DNA from: a bacterium
GTDB taxonomy: Bacteria; Bacteroidota; Bacteroidia; Cytophagales; Cyclobacteriaceae
DNA length: 64,000 bases
NCBI GenBank assembly: GCA_024743255.1
Contig: JANSWY010000007.1
Span: 1 to 64,000, forward strand
Direction of reading: 5' to 3'
Position numbers and translations under genes: made by a program. Position 1 is the stretch's first letter. Every line of letters begins with the position of its first letter. Below the pieces are notes generated by a model that worked only from the letters and a program-made list of their open reading frames with translations, searched no databases and was not told the DNA's origin. Shown here piece after piece: positions 18,067 through 27,415 of the stretch.

Positions 18067-21000
18067 ATGAGAAAGATTATTTTAAGTTTATTGATCATTG
18101 TCCTTGGTCTTAATACATATGCCCAGGATAACTATTCGCAATTACCAACTTTCCCAGAGCCGAATGCCGCTTCACTTGGAGAGTACGGTGATATTCCGGT
18201 AAGTCATCACACTGGAGTTCCAAATATTTCTATTCCAATATTTACGCTTCAGGAAGGAAGCCTAAGTATGCCTATTTCAATGTCTTATCATTCATCTGGT
18301 GTGAAAGTTGATGAGATGGCAAGCTGGGTAGGTCTTGGATGGTCACTTAATGCGGGTGGAATGATCTCACGATCTGTTAATGGAGCTCCTGATGAAGGGA
18401 TTAAGAGAACAGGCGCTCACACTGATAAAAATGGTTGGGGTTATTACAGTGATGGAGGTGTCCCTTATGAGATAGAATCAAACTGTGGTAACTCGGATTA
18501 CAATTGTCGTTCTTATGTTGAAGGTGAATGCCCAGCTGGTGATTGCGATTGTGTTAACTGCCCAAATCCTTCATTCACCGTCTATGACTATCACAAAGAT
18601 GCAGCTAGTGGATATATTGACCTTGAGCCAGATGTTTATACTTACAACTTCCTTGGTCAATCCGGAAAATTCATTTTTGATGAAAACGGTGAAGTGGTTC
18701 AGATACCAAAAGGGGATTTAAAAATCGAAGTTGATTATACCACCGTTACAATTGGTACAATTACTCATGGAAAGTTTAATTCATGGACTATCACTGATAC
18801 AAACGGAACGAAATACTATTTTGGAGGTGCAAATGCTACAGAAGATCTTCATAATGCTCAAGGTCCTAGTGGTCTAAATCGTGACAACTATAGTACATCT
18901 TCATGGTATCTGTATAAAGTAGAATCTAGCAATGGTTCTGATGTGATAAACCTTACTTACGAGGATGAAGAGTATTACTATGGTAACAGAACAGGACAAT
19001 CTTTTCAAAGACCATGGGATAACGGTTCTAGTGGAGGAAGTTGGAAATATATTGGGAATTTAACAGTTGCAAATGGGCCACTAAATTACACTTATGTAAA
19101 AGGGAAAAGATTATCCTCAATCTCAGGAACTACTGGGAATTATACCGTCACCTTCAATGAGAAATCTACAGGTAGATCTGATTTAAAACACTCAACTACT
19201 TCCGGGGTAGAGCCAAAAGCACTGGAGAGCATCGAGGTAAACAGTGTTTATGGAGTTTGTAAGAAATTTAATCTTAACACTTCTTATTTCTACAGTACAA
19301 ACGATGCTGGGATAGGTCACTATGGTACTGAGGACAGATACCGACTTAAATTAAACTCTATTCAAGAGGTAAGTTGCGACAATACCTTAATGATCCCGGC
19401 CCATAGTTTCACTTACAATGAAACAGTTACAATGGGTAGAAGACACAGTCTAGGACGTGATCATTGGGGTTATTACAATGGTGTTGATTCACAGACCTCA
19501 TTATTACCAGATGGAATGACCAATCCTAACGGATCTGCCTTTAATGGTGGTTCAGACAGAGAACCAGACGAAACTAAGATGAAGGCCTGGATTCTAACGC
19601 AAATTGATTATCCCACTGGCGGTTACACAACCTTTGATTATGAGGCTCATAGGGAAAGCTCAACATCCCCAATTGTAGGTGGATTGAGAATTAAATCAAT
19701 CAAGTCTTACGTGGATGGAGGCATAGCAACTCAAAAGGATTATACATATGCAAATGGCAACCTATATGCAGGTACTCCATCATATTTCTATGATCAGGAC
19801 AACAACCCTGATAAGTCCATCGTAATTTCACCTGCTGATATTCATTGGATTTATACGTCTACGCCTAAGCCAGCATTGAGTACCACACAAGGTTATCATA
19901 TAGGCTACTCTGTAATTGATGAAGTAAATCAAGATGGAAGTTACAGCAAATATAGATATGCAAACCTTACTCCTGCTTTGGGCCCTCAGTATAATCCATT
20001 TCCTCCACCTACATACACAGCTGGTGCTGGTAACCTGGTAAAGGATGAACAATATGATGACAACTCAAATGTAATTTCTCATAACAGTCATATATATGAT
20101 AACGATGATGATCAAACTCATTATTACGGTACGAGAATCACCTTAATGACTTACTATGGTTCTCACCCAGATACTGACTATACTTTGAAAAACACATATT
20201 TTCATCTTGTAGGAAGGTCGAGATTAGTTTCAACTGAGAACTTTAAGGATGGTGTTACTACAACTTCTAGTTATACATATGGAAATGACCATAACAATCC
20301 ATTGACTCAAAGTACCACCTTCTCTGATGGTACAGTTTCTACAACCGCATTTGAATATGTTCATGATTATGCTTCTATAGCTCCTCATAATGAAATGTTA
20401 ACCAGAAATATCATTTCCACACCGATTAAAGAGTTATCATACGGTGATAATCAATTACTTAGTAAAGTTGAGCGAAACTTCACTGAATACACATCAAACC
20501 AGATCGTTTTGGGAAGCATTGATGTTTTTGCGGATGGAATTAATTCGGTGAAATATAGTTATCAGTACGATGCTGAGGATAATATCATTGAAAGTGCAAG
20601 GCAAAATGATTATGCAACGGCCATCGTATGGAAAAATGATAGAAATTCAGTTGCAATATTTCCAAGTGCTCAAGATAACGAGGTTTACTACAATAGTTTT
20701 GAAGAAACTGGTACCGTAACACCTTCAAAGACCGGTTCTAAATGTAGAAATAGTGGATCCTTCAACTTCTCTACAAATGGTTCATTCACACCTCCTGCAG
20801 GTGTAACTATGGTAATGTCATATTGGTATTATGAGTCCAATACTTGGAAATACAGTGGAGAAGTGCCATTCAGTAATACTATTTCAAAAGGAACCAAACT
20901 AGATGAGATAAGGGCATACCCTGCTAATTCTCAACCAACTAGTTATATTCTGGGTTTCGGCATGCAACCTTTGTCTGTGTGTGATCCAAATGGAGTAGTA

Positions 21001-21093
21001 AGAACATTTGAATACGACAAACTAGGAAGGCTTCTTGGTACAAAAGATCAGGATGGAAATATTACTTCAATCAACCAATACAATTTTAAATAG
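18067..21093 (+). CDS. RHS/SpvB-like N-half protein, cassette 1
   Basis: A 1008-residue exported protein (signal peptide MRKIILSLLIIVLGLNTYAQ). It opens with the block SLGEYGDIPVSHHTGVPNIS, MSYHSSGVKVDEMASWVGLG and WSLNAGGMISRSVNG, typical of the large proteins that precede RHS genes in Bacteroidota. The body is Tyr/Asp-rich YD-type repeats, ending in FEYDKLGRLLGTKDQDGNIT. It has no RHS core and no toxin-like C-terminus. Eighteen base pairs before its start the sequence matches that before the paralogue at 37314. I infer it forms the first part of an RHS shell whose second part is the next gene. Confidence 0.83.
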   Translation: MRKIILSLLIIVLGLNTYAQDNYSQLPTFPEPNAASLGEYGDIPVSHHTGVPNISIPIFTLQEGSLSMPISMSYHSSGVKVDEMASWVGLGWSLNAGGMISRSVNGAPDEGIKRTGAHTDKNGWGYYSDGGVPYEIESNCGNSDYNCRSYVEGECPAGDCDCVNCPNPSFTVYDYHKDAASGYIDLEPDVYTYNFLGQSGKFIFDENGEVVQIPKGDLKIEVDYTTVTIGTITHGKFNSWTITDTNGTKYYFGGANATEDLHNAQGPSGLNRDNYSTSSWYLYKVESSNGSDVINLTYEDEEYYYGNRTGQSFQRPWDNGSSGGSWKYIGNLTVANGPLNYTYVKGKRLSSISGTTGNYTVTFNEKSTGRSDLKHSTTSGVEPKALESIEVNSVYGVCKKFNLNTSYFYSTNDAGIGHYGTEDRYRLKLNSIQEVSCDNTLMIPAHSFTYNETVTMGRRHSLGRDHWGYYNGVDSQTSLLPDGMTNPNGSAFNGGSDREPDETKMKAWILTQIDYPTGGYTTFDYEAHRESSTSPIVGGLRIKSIKSYVDGGIATQKDYTYANGNLYAGTPSYFYDQDNNPDKSIVISPADIHWIYTSTPKPALSTTQGYHIGYSVIDEVNQDGSYSKYRYANLTPALGPQYNPFPPPTYTAGAGNLVKDEQYDDNSNVISHNSHIYDNDDDQTHYYGTRITLMTYYGSHPDTDYTLKNTYFHLVGRSRLVSTENFKDGVTTTSSYTYGNDHNNPLTQSTTFSDGTVSTTAFEYVHDYASIAPHNEMLTRNIISTPIKELSYGDNQLLSKVERNFTEYTSNQIVLGSIDVFADGINSVKYSYQYDAEDNIIESARQNDYATAIVWKNDRNSVAIFPSAQDNEVYYNSFEETGTVTPSKTGSKCRNSGSFNFSTNGSFTPPAGVTMVMSYWYYESNTWKYSGEVPFSNTISKGTKLDEIRAYPANSQPTSYILGFGMQPLSVCDPNGVVRTFEYDKLGRLLGTKDQDGNITSINQYNFK

Positions 21094-21102
21094 TCATCAA
21101 CC

Positions 21103-24100
21103 ATGAGAAATAATATTATGAAATATTTATGCTTGCTATTGTTGGCTTTTACAAGCCAGTTAGCATTTGCACAAAACACGTATGATAATTATAGTACTCA
21201 GCATCCTACTTCAACTTTTGTCACCAAGCAAGTAGCACAGTCTGGAGGGCTTGATATTGACATTACGAATGATATACTAACAGTTGATTTTGAGTTTGTT
21301 CCTAATCCAGGAAATTTACCATTAACAGTTAAGACAGGAAATATAGTTGCGATTTCAAGTAACCCAGCTTTACCAGATCTGTTATTGGGAATTTTTGATG
21401 GAAGACAAGTAAGTGTGGTTAGTGGATATCTAGTGATTCAGACATTAGGTACACCTCCTAGTATCTATTCAATTGACGAAACATTTACTTTCGACCTGGC
21501 AGAAATTGATAACGTAATCAGTTTGAGCCCTGGACAGAATTATGTTGCGGGGAGTACCATAATTTTAGAAGGGACAACAGATTATACTACAGCTGTAGCA
21601 TTGAATACACCTGACAGAATAACAAATGTTCAATACTTTGATGGCTTAGGTAGGCCACTTCAATCGAGTGCTGTAAATGCCAGTCCTGATAAAGATGATA
21701 TAGTGACTCCATTTACATATGACGCATTAGGCAGAGCTGACAAATCATATTTGCCATATGCGGATAAATTAAATGGACAATATTCATCAACGAGTGTTGC
21801 TGATCAACTAAGCTATTATGCATCTCCCGATTATGCAGTAGTAAGTACAACTAAACCTTTTGCTCAAACAATTTTTGAGAAAACACCGCTTAGTAGGGTG
21901 AAAAAGCAAGGTGCTCCTGGTGTTGATTGGCAGCCGACTATAAATCCTAATGACACGAATGACAAGAGTTCAAAAACTACTTATAGGTCAAATGTGGGAG
22001 ATAATGTGATTAATTGGGATTGGAATGAGACCAATGGTTTTCCTGAAAATCTAGGTTATTTTGCAGATAACAAACTTTATGCTACCGAGACTCTTGATGC
22101 TGAGAATAACAAAGTAGTGACATTCACAAGCAATACGAATGAGACTATTTTGAAAAGAGTTTACGAAGGAACTAATGTTCTGGAGACTTACTACATCTAT
22201 GATGATAGAGGAAACCTCGTAATGGTGATGCCTCCATTAGCAACAGATAGGTTAGCCAATCTTACTAATCCATCATCCGGTGTTTCTTATGCTCCAATAA
22301 ACACTACAGTCAATTATACAAGTTTTGTAACGAACCCTGGCAGTGGCGGAGGAGGAATAGATATTGACTTAGTTGGAAGCCAACTCACAGTAGTATTTGA
22401 TGCTGGGTTTTCACCATCCACTCTTGTAACAGGAAACATTACAAGTTTGAATACGCAAGCCATTCCAAATATGACTTTAGGTACTGTGGGAAAAACTAGG
22501 TACACGGTAAAAATTGAGAACAATTACTTGAAATTGGAGGCCACTCCTGGTGGTACTGTTTCTCAAACTCAGCAGACTTTCAGTGTAAATCTGGATGAGA
22601 TCAATATGGAGTATCTTCCAGAAGATATTACGATCAGCCAGTTTGATGGAAAATCATATGTACTAGCTCCAGAAACCGAATTGACATTATCTCCAGGCTT
22701 TGAAGTGAATGCAGCGGCAGATGGAAAATTTAGTGTAACCCATGCTACTGGTACTGGTTATGCTGTTGAAGTATACGATGGGCTTACTTTCCAATATGAA
22801 TATGACTTCAGAAACAGAATGATTGGTAAGAAAGTACCAGGTGCGGACTGGGTTCATATGGTTTATGATGAAAGAGACAGGATGGTAATGACCCAGGATG
22901 GCAACAGAAGAGCTGCTGGTGAATGGTTATTTACAAAATATGATTTGCAAAACCGACCAGTTTTAACTGGAATTGTTAATGGAGGAGACAGAGCCTCAGT
23001 ACAAAATGCAGTAGACTCTTACTACAACAATTTAAGTGGCTCACAGAACTGGGGAGAAGAGCTTGGTTCCGTAGTTCATGGATATACAAACAATTCTTAT
23101 CCGCAAGTTTCATCTTCGTTAGATTACCTGACTGCAACGTATTATGATAATTACGATTTTGGTATTCCAATAGGCTATGAATTCTCTATGCCTTCTGGGT
23201 TTTCTGGAATTCAATCAGATAATTTGAAAGGCCAATCCACTGCAACGAAAACAAAGGTATTGGGCTCGACCACATTCCTCTGGAACATCAGCTACTATGA
23301 CGATAGATATAGAGTAATTCAAACTGTATCAGGTAATCATCTGGGTGGAAGAGAAGTTATCTCGAATCAATACAATTTTCCAGGATGGCTTGAAAAGACC
23401 AAGAGGCAGCATAACAACAGCTCAATTTCTTATACCGAGAGATTTGAATATGATCATATAGGTAGAGTGGTGAAACACTTTCATCAAATTGATGGACAGG
23501 CAGAAGTGCTCCTTGTTCACAAAAAATATAATGAAATTGGAGAATTAATTGAAAAGAATTTGCACGAAACTAATAGTACCACTTATGCACAGTCTATAGA
23601 CTATAGATATAATGAGCAAGGTTGGCTGTTATCCATTAATCAGGCAGACCTAGGTGATAATGGGGTTGCAAACGACGATACTACTGATAAATTTGGTATG
23701 AAAGTATATTATAATAAGTCAGTAGCAGGCTATTCAAACACTCCGTTATATAACGGGAATATATCTGCAATTGAATGGAGAAGTAGTGGAGATGGACAGA
23801 AAAAACTTTTTACTTATAATTATGATGATTTGAGCAGGCTTAAATCGGCAAACTATGTTAGAAGCAACGGAACATCATGGAATACGGATATTGGGGCATT
23901 TAGCGTAGGAAATATTACCTACGACAGAAACGGGAATATTGGCACTCTGGATAGGTGGATGAAAGTTGGAAGTAATATTACAAAAATTGATTCACTTGTC
24001 TATTCCTATGAAAGCGTTTCCGCAAATAGACTTAACTCAGTAAAAGATAATAAATATCATGATGAGGGATTTAAAGATGGTAGTACCAGTGAAGATGACT

Positions 24101-25398
24101 ATGTGTATGACTCCAGTGGAAATATGATTGTTGACAAAAACAAAAACATCACAAACATTACATACAATCATTTAAATTTACCTACTAGAGTTGATTTTCA
24201 GGATAACTCTTGGTTGGAATATACTTATAGTGCTACAGGGATGAGACTAAAGAAGCTAAAAGACTCGGGTGAATCCAGTGATTACATAGGTGGAATACAT
24301 TATAAAGATGGAACACTTGAGTTTTTACAATATCAAGAAGGAAGAGCTTTGAAAGCTGGCAACACTTTTAATTATGAGTATAACCTTGTGGATCATTTAG
24401 GTAATGTTAGGGTTACAGTTAGTAGCAGCGGAAATGTCATTCAACGTGATGACTATTATCCATTTGGTCTAACTTTTAATACATATAGTCAGAGTCCAGA
24501 AAATAGATATTTGTTTAATCAAGGACTAGGAAAAGTTACGTTCAAAACAGAAAGACAAAATGAACTTTCTCTTGACTTCACCAAATTTAGAGCTTATGAT
24601 TACTCAATTGGAAGGTTTATAAATATTGACCCATTAGCGGATACTCAACCTCAAGAAAGTTGGACTCCATATCATTACTCTTACAATAGTCCAATAGTAA
24701 AAAATGATCCTAACGGTGATTTTGCGCCTTGGTTGATTGGAGCAGTTGTTGGAGGGTTGGTTGAATATGGTACACAGGTTGCAATTAATAGGATGAATGG
24801 ACAGTCTTGGGAAGATGCGGCGTGGAATAACATCGATGGTGCTGATGTGGTCATATCAACCATTGAGGGAGGAATAACCGCTGGTGCTAGTGTAGGTAAA
24901 AATTTGCTTGTAAAAACTACTATTGTTGCTACTTCAGAAGTAGCAAAAGCAACGATTGATGCCAACGCCGGTGATATAGAGGAAAAGGGGCTTGATGGAG
25001 TTAAGATTGAGAAAGATGTTAAAAAGATTGTTACCGATGCTGCAATTGGGACTGCTTTTTCTGTTGTGGGTTCAGAAGGTGCAAAACATTTAGTCAATGC
25101 GTCCTCTGATGTTGCTGTAAAAGGAGCAAAATCATCTGTTACTGCTGCCAACAAAAACTTAAACAAAAGTGTGAAAGCCGTGTTAAACAAGGATTTGAGA
25201 TCTACTCCTTTACTTCCAAAACAGGCAACAGATAAGTTAATTGCAGCTCAGAAGAAGTTAGGTCTTACTCAGGGATTGAATAAAACTGTAGGATATAGCA
25301 AATTAACTAAAGAAAGTGCGAAAGCCACTGTCGATTATTTAATGAGTCTGACAGGTTCATCAGCGACAGACGTAAAAGATACAGCAGTTGAAGATTAG
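21103..25398 (+). CDS. RHS core protein with variable C-terminal domain, cassette 1
   Basis: A 1431-residue protein. The first of two in-frame ATGs is chosen because the context TCAACCATGA is also found at the paralogue start (40710). It has a signal peptide, a DUF6443-like block (NVQYFDGLGRPLQSSAVNAS), many RHS/YD repeats, and the core (VDHLGNVRV, RDDYYPFGLTFN, IGRFINIDPLAD, NDPNGD). The ~225 residues after NDPNGD are Ala/Gly/Val-rich and amphipathic (PWLIGAVVGGLVEYGTQVAI, then Lys-rich helices) and match no catalytic family I know. By analogy with polymorphic toxins this is the effector part. Two inserted segments rich in beta strands (near 50-160 and 405-540) interrupt the repeats. Confidence 0.85.
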   Translation: MRNNIMKYLCLLLLAFTSQLAFAQNTYDNYSTQHPTSTFVTKQVAQSGGLDIDITNDILTVDFEFVPNPGNLPLTVKTGNIVAISSNPALPDLLLGIFDGRQVSVVSGYLVIQTLGTPPSIYSIDETFTFDLAEIDNVISLSPGQNYVAGSTIILEGTTDYTTAVALNTPDRITNVQYFDGLGRPLQSSAVNASPDKDDIVTPFTYDALGRADKSYLPYADKLNGQYSSTSVADQLSYYASPDYAVVSTTKPFAQTIFEKTPLSRVKKQGAPGVDWQPTINPNDTNDKSSKTTYRSNVGDNVINWDWNETNGFPENLGYFADNKLYATETLDAENNKVVTFTSNTNETILKRVYEGTNVLETYYIYDDRGNLVMVMPPLATDRLANLTNPSSGVSYAPINTTVNYTSFVTNPGSGGGGIDIDLVGSQLTVVFDAGFSPSTLVTGNITSLNTQAIPNMTLGTVGKTRYTVKIENNYLKLEATPGGTVSQTQQTFSVNLDEINMEYLPEDITISQFDGKSYVLAPETELTLSPGFEVNAAADGKFSVTHATGTGYAVEVYDGLTFQYEYDFRNRMIGKKVPGADWVHMVYDERDRMVMTQDGNRRAAGEWLFTKYDLQNRPVLTGIVNGGDRASVQNAVDSYYNNLSGSQNWGEELGSVVHGYTNNSYPQVSSSLDYLTATYYDNYDFGIPIGYEFSMPSGFSGIQSDNLKGQSTATKTKVLGSTTFLWNISYYDDRYRVIQTVSGNHLGGREVISNQYNFPGWLEKTKRQHNNSSISYTERFEYDHIGRVVKHFHQIDGQAEVLLVHKKYNEIGELIEKNLHETNSTTYAQSIDYRYNEQGWLLSINQADLGDNGVANDDTTDKFGMKVYYNKSVAGYSNTPLYNGNISAIEWRSSGDGQKKLFTYNYDDLSRLKSANYVRSNGTSWNTDIGAFSVGNITYDRNGNIGTLDRWMKVGSNITKIDSLVYSYESVSANRLNSVKDNKYHDEGFKDGSTSEDDYVYDSSGNMIVDKNKNITNITYNHLNLPTRVDFQDNSWLEYTYSATGMRLKKLKDSGESSDYIGGIHYKDGTLEFLQYQEGRALKAGNTFNYEYNLVDHLGNVRVTVSSSGNVIQRDDYYPFGLTFNTYSQSPENRYLFNQGLGKVTFKTERQNELSLDFTKFRAYDYSIGRFINIDPLADTQPQESWTPYHYSYNSPIVKNDPNGDFAPWLIGAVVGGLVEYGTQVAINRMNGQSWEDAAWNNIDGADVVISTIEGGITAGASVGKNLLVKTTIVATSEVAKATIDANAGDIEEKGLDGVKIEKDVKKIVTDAAIGTAFSVVGSEGAKHLVNASSDVAVKGAKSSVTAANKNLNKSVKAVLNKDLRSTPLLPKQATDKLIAAQKKLGLTQGLNKTVGYSKLTKESAKATVDYLMSLTGSSATDVKDTAVED

Positions 25399-25413
25399 CA
25401 TAGGAGTTTAGAT

Positions 25414-25755
25414 ATGAAGAGAAATAAAATGCCAGAGTTTTTACAAGTATTGTATTTTTTACCATTTATTTTGGTAATACTATTTTTCTTTTATCGAGCA
25501 CGTTCTAGATCAAATAATTTAATTAGTACTGGTCAGAAAACTGTAGGAATAACCACAAGGGTTTATGAAATTAGAAGTAGAGGTAGATACTTGGTTTATG
25601 AGTTTAAAGTTGGTACAAAGTCAATTACCGACCACCAGTCCATTGATCAGGATGTAGAATTAGGCAAGTGTTATAAAGTTCTATTTGACCCAAAAGACTA
25701 CACGAATTGTAAGATTTTTTTGGATGAACCGATGACCTGCCTTAACCTTGACTAG
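25414..25755 (+). CDS. Small membrane protein, candidate immunity protein of RHS cassette 1
   Basis: A 113-residue protein with one N-terminal membrane helix (FLQVLYFLPFILVILFFFYR) and a cytoplasmic-type beta domain (TVGITTRVYEIRSRGRYLVY, then CYKVLFDPKDYTNCKIFLDE). It starts 15 bp after the RHS gene, the position of immunity genes in polymorphic toxin loci. Similar small proteins with a C-terminal beta domain are common in Bacteroidota but uncharacterised. A membrane immunity protein would fit an effector that acts in the envelope. Function is inferred from position only. Confidence 0.6.
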   Translation: MKRNKMPEFLQVLYFLPFILVILFFFYRARSRSNNLISTGQKTVGITTRVYEIRSRGRYLVYEFKVGTKSITDHQSIDQDVELGKCYKVLFDPKDYTNCKIFLDEPMTCLNLD

Positions 25756-25850
25756 GCGTAGTTTAGAAACAAATAATAACAGACAACCTTAACTAGGCGT
25801 AGTTTATAAATATTGATTAACTAGGTGTAGCATTCGCTACACCTTTTTTA
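25752..25850 (+). repeat. Direct repeats and terminator hairpin after cassette 1
   Basis: CTAGGCGTAGTTTA occurs at 25752-25765 (overlapping the stop of the gene before) and at 25793-25806, with a variant (CTAGGTGTAG) at 25821. The third copy forms the hairpin AGGTGTAGC/GCTACACCT (25823-25831 with 25836-25844) followed by a T run, a convincing terminator. A related sequence (CAGGCGTAGC and then a T run) lies at 26857-26883. Confidence 0.65.
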
Positions 25851-25898
25851 TTTTGGTGCTTTCTTAGCACCTTTACTTCACATCAATCAAAATCAACC

Positions 25899-26135
25899 AT
25901 GGGCTCTTCATACCAAATCCGTGATCAATATGCTCCTTACTATTTAACATTTCAGGTTGTTGGCTTGGTAGATATTTTTAGTAGAAAGATCTATCGAGAT
26001 ATAATCATTAACAGTTTTATGTATTGTAGAGATAATAAGGAATTAAAGATCATTGCTTATGTCATTATGACAAATCATGTGCATCTCTGGCTTAAGTTTG
26101 GCCCAGCGCAACTTAAGCCTACAAATAACAAATAA
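25899..26135 (+). pseudogene. Truncated REP-associated (Y1/IS200-like) transposase
   Basis: The first ~62 codons align with the N-terminus of the intact transposase at 26230 (YQIRDQYAPYYLTFQVVGLV against YTISDHQAPHFITFAVVQWI) and reach the HUH motif (NHVHL). At 26089 the similarity stops exactly where a palindrome GGCTTAAGTT/AACTTAAGCC begins, and the frame ends soon after. The catalytic tyrosine region is missing, so this is a remnant. Confidence 0.75.
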
Positions 26136-26171
26136 GCAAAAACGTAGAAGTTTGTAACTTCGATTCTTTAG

Positions 26172-26200
26172 AGAACCTATTCCAAAAAGAGATAGGTTCT
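26172..26200 (+). terminator. Hairpin shared with the end of RHS cassette 2
   Basis: AGAACCTAT at 26172-26180 pairs with ATAGGTTCT at 26192-26200 and is followed by a T/A-rich tail. Together with the GAAGTT/AACTTC hairpin just before it (26147-26161) it is repeated almost unchanged at 44775-44826. Confidence 0.55.
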
Positions 26201-26229
26201 TTATATTTAAGCAATCAACCAACAATGAC

Positions 26230-26781
26230 ATGTCATCAAAATACACCATCTCAGACCATCAAGCACCTCACTTTATAACCTTTGCTGTTGTTCAATGGAT
26301 AGATGCTTTGTCAAGACCATTGTACAAAGAAATCATTTTGGATAGCCTCCGCTACTGTCAGTCTGAAAAAGGACTTATCTTAAATGCCTGGGTACTTATG
26401 AATAATCATGTTCATTTGATTTGTTCAGCTGCAGAGGGACAAAACTTATCCGATATCTTGAGAGATTTTAAAAAATATACTAGTAAAAGCTTACTCGACG
26501 AGATTGCTACAAGTTCTTTGGAAAGCAGGAAAGATTGGATGTTATGGCTATTCAAGTCAAACGGCCAAAAGAATTCAAACAACAAAAATTATCAATTTTG
26601 GCAGCAAGACAATAGACCAATTCAATTGTCAACTAATGAAATGTTAGATCAGAGGTTGCATTACATTCATATGAATCCTGTAAAAGAAGGGATTGTTTAT
26701 GAAGCAGAACATTATGTTTACAGTAGTGCAAGAGATTATTGTGGGTTGAAGGGTTTATTGAATGTTGATATGATTGAGTGA
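26230..26781 (+). CDS. REP-associated tyrosine transposase (IS200-like, HUH/Y1)
   Basis: A 183-residue protein with the HUH motif in LMNNHVHLICSA (near residue 60), the segment LSDILRDFKKYTSKSL and a closing block RLHYIHMNPVKEGIVYEAEH then YVYSSARDY that is typical of the transposase-like family found with REP sequences. Length fits (about 180-200 aa). It should cut and join single-stranded DNA at the flanking palindromes. A truncated relative lies just upstream. Confidence 0.88.
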   Translation: MSSKYTISDHQAPHFITFAVVQWIDALSRPLYKEIILDSLRYCQSEKGLILNAWVLMNNHVHLICSAAEGQNLSDILRDFKKYTSKSLLDEIATSSLESRKDWMLWLFKSNGQKNSNNKNYQFWQQDNRPIQLSTNEMLDQRLHYIHMNPVKEGIVYEAEHYVYSSARDYCGLKGLLNVDMIE

Positions 26782-26783
26782 AT

Positions 26784-26800
26784 GGCAGTTACAAACTGCC
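26784..26800 (+). repeat. Small palindrome after the transposase
   Basis: GGCAGTT/AACTGCC with a three-base loop. With the larger palindrome at 26811-26833 it forms the right end of the REP-like element. Confidence 0.6.
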
Positions 26801-26933
26801 GGTATTTGTGGGCTTAAGTTGAAAACTTAAGCCAGAGTGTGATTAAGGCAAAAACCAGGCGTAGCACCACCACACCTTTTTTATTCTACCACTTTCTTAC
26901 CACCTTTGAAACCATTCAGCAAACCCAAAAAAC

Positions 26934-27119
26934 ATGCTTCAACTAAACCAAAAATACAAACCCATCCTTCTGGAAAGTCTTGAAGACCTCATGTACAAAA
27001 CCTCCCTTCAACTAGAAGAACTTAAAGGCCAACCAATGAGCCCAAACAGGCAAAAATTAACAGACAAGCAGAAGTTGATTGAGGAGTTACAGCATTTGAT
27101 TTCTGTGAGTGATGACTAA
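26934..27119 (+). CDS. Small uncharacterised protein (61 aa)
   Basis: A Leu/Glu/Gln-rich, probably all-helical 61-residue protein (SLEDLMYKTSLQLEELKGQP, then LIEELQHLI). It follows a stretch similar to the one before the truncated transposase (hairpin-like GTAGC...CACC, T run, then CTTTCTTACCACCTTTG), hinting that the upstream sequence was duplicated. I do not recognise a family. Codon use and a sensible amphipathic pattern suggest it may be real. The 297 bp after it (27120-27415) show only a small hairpin (CTTTCCC/GGGAAG) and no clear gene. Confidence 0.4.
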   Translation: MLQLNQKYKPILLESLEDLMYKTSLQLEELKGQPMSPNRQKLTDKQKLIEELQHLISVSDD

Positions 27120-27415
27120 GTAATACGCCTTTGGATTATGGTATTACGAAAGAGGCTTGCCTAACCCTTGCTTTCCCTAAAGGGAAGATTCACCTTAACT
27201 ATACGAAAAAAATATTGTTTTCCCCTCTAGGTGATCAGGGGTGGAGATAAAGCGTATCCTATAGGAACGTGATGGCTGCATTCCTCAAACCCAAAACCCA
27301 ACCATCACAGCAACCCATAAAACACACAATTCAAAGAAAAGAAGAACCTGCTCAAACTTCTTGGCAGGCTATTTCACACACTCGGATCTTGTCGGCATGT
27401 TTGTTAATTGGGAGA

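Larger units (their letters stand above)
26089..26833 (+). mobile_element. REP-flanked transposase element
   Basis: A perfect 10-bp-arm palindrome GGCTTAAGTT...AACTTAAGCC lies on each side of the transposase gene: 26089-26119 on the left and 26811-26833 on the right. Smaller hairpins accompany each (26147-26161 left, 26784-26800 right). This is the arrangement of REP-associated tyrosine transposases, whose HUH enzyme recognises such palindromes. The left palindrome sits inside the remnant of an older transposase copy, so the element appears to have inserted into a relative. Confidence 0.65.

Noticed and set aside
24681-25190. A 169-codon frame antisense to the RHS C-terminal domain
   Set aside because: No independent start signal or domain; the plus-strand RHS frame continues through it.
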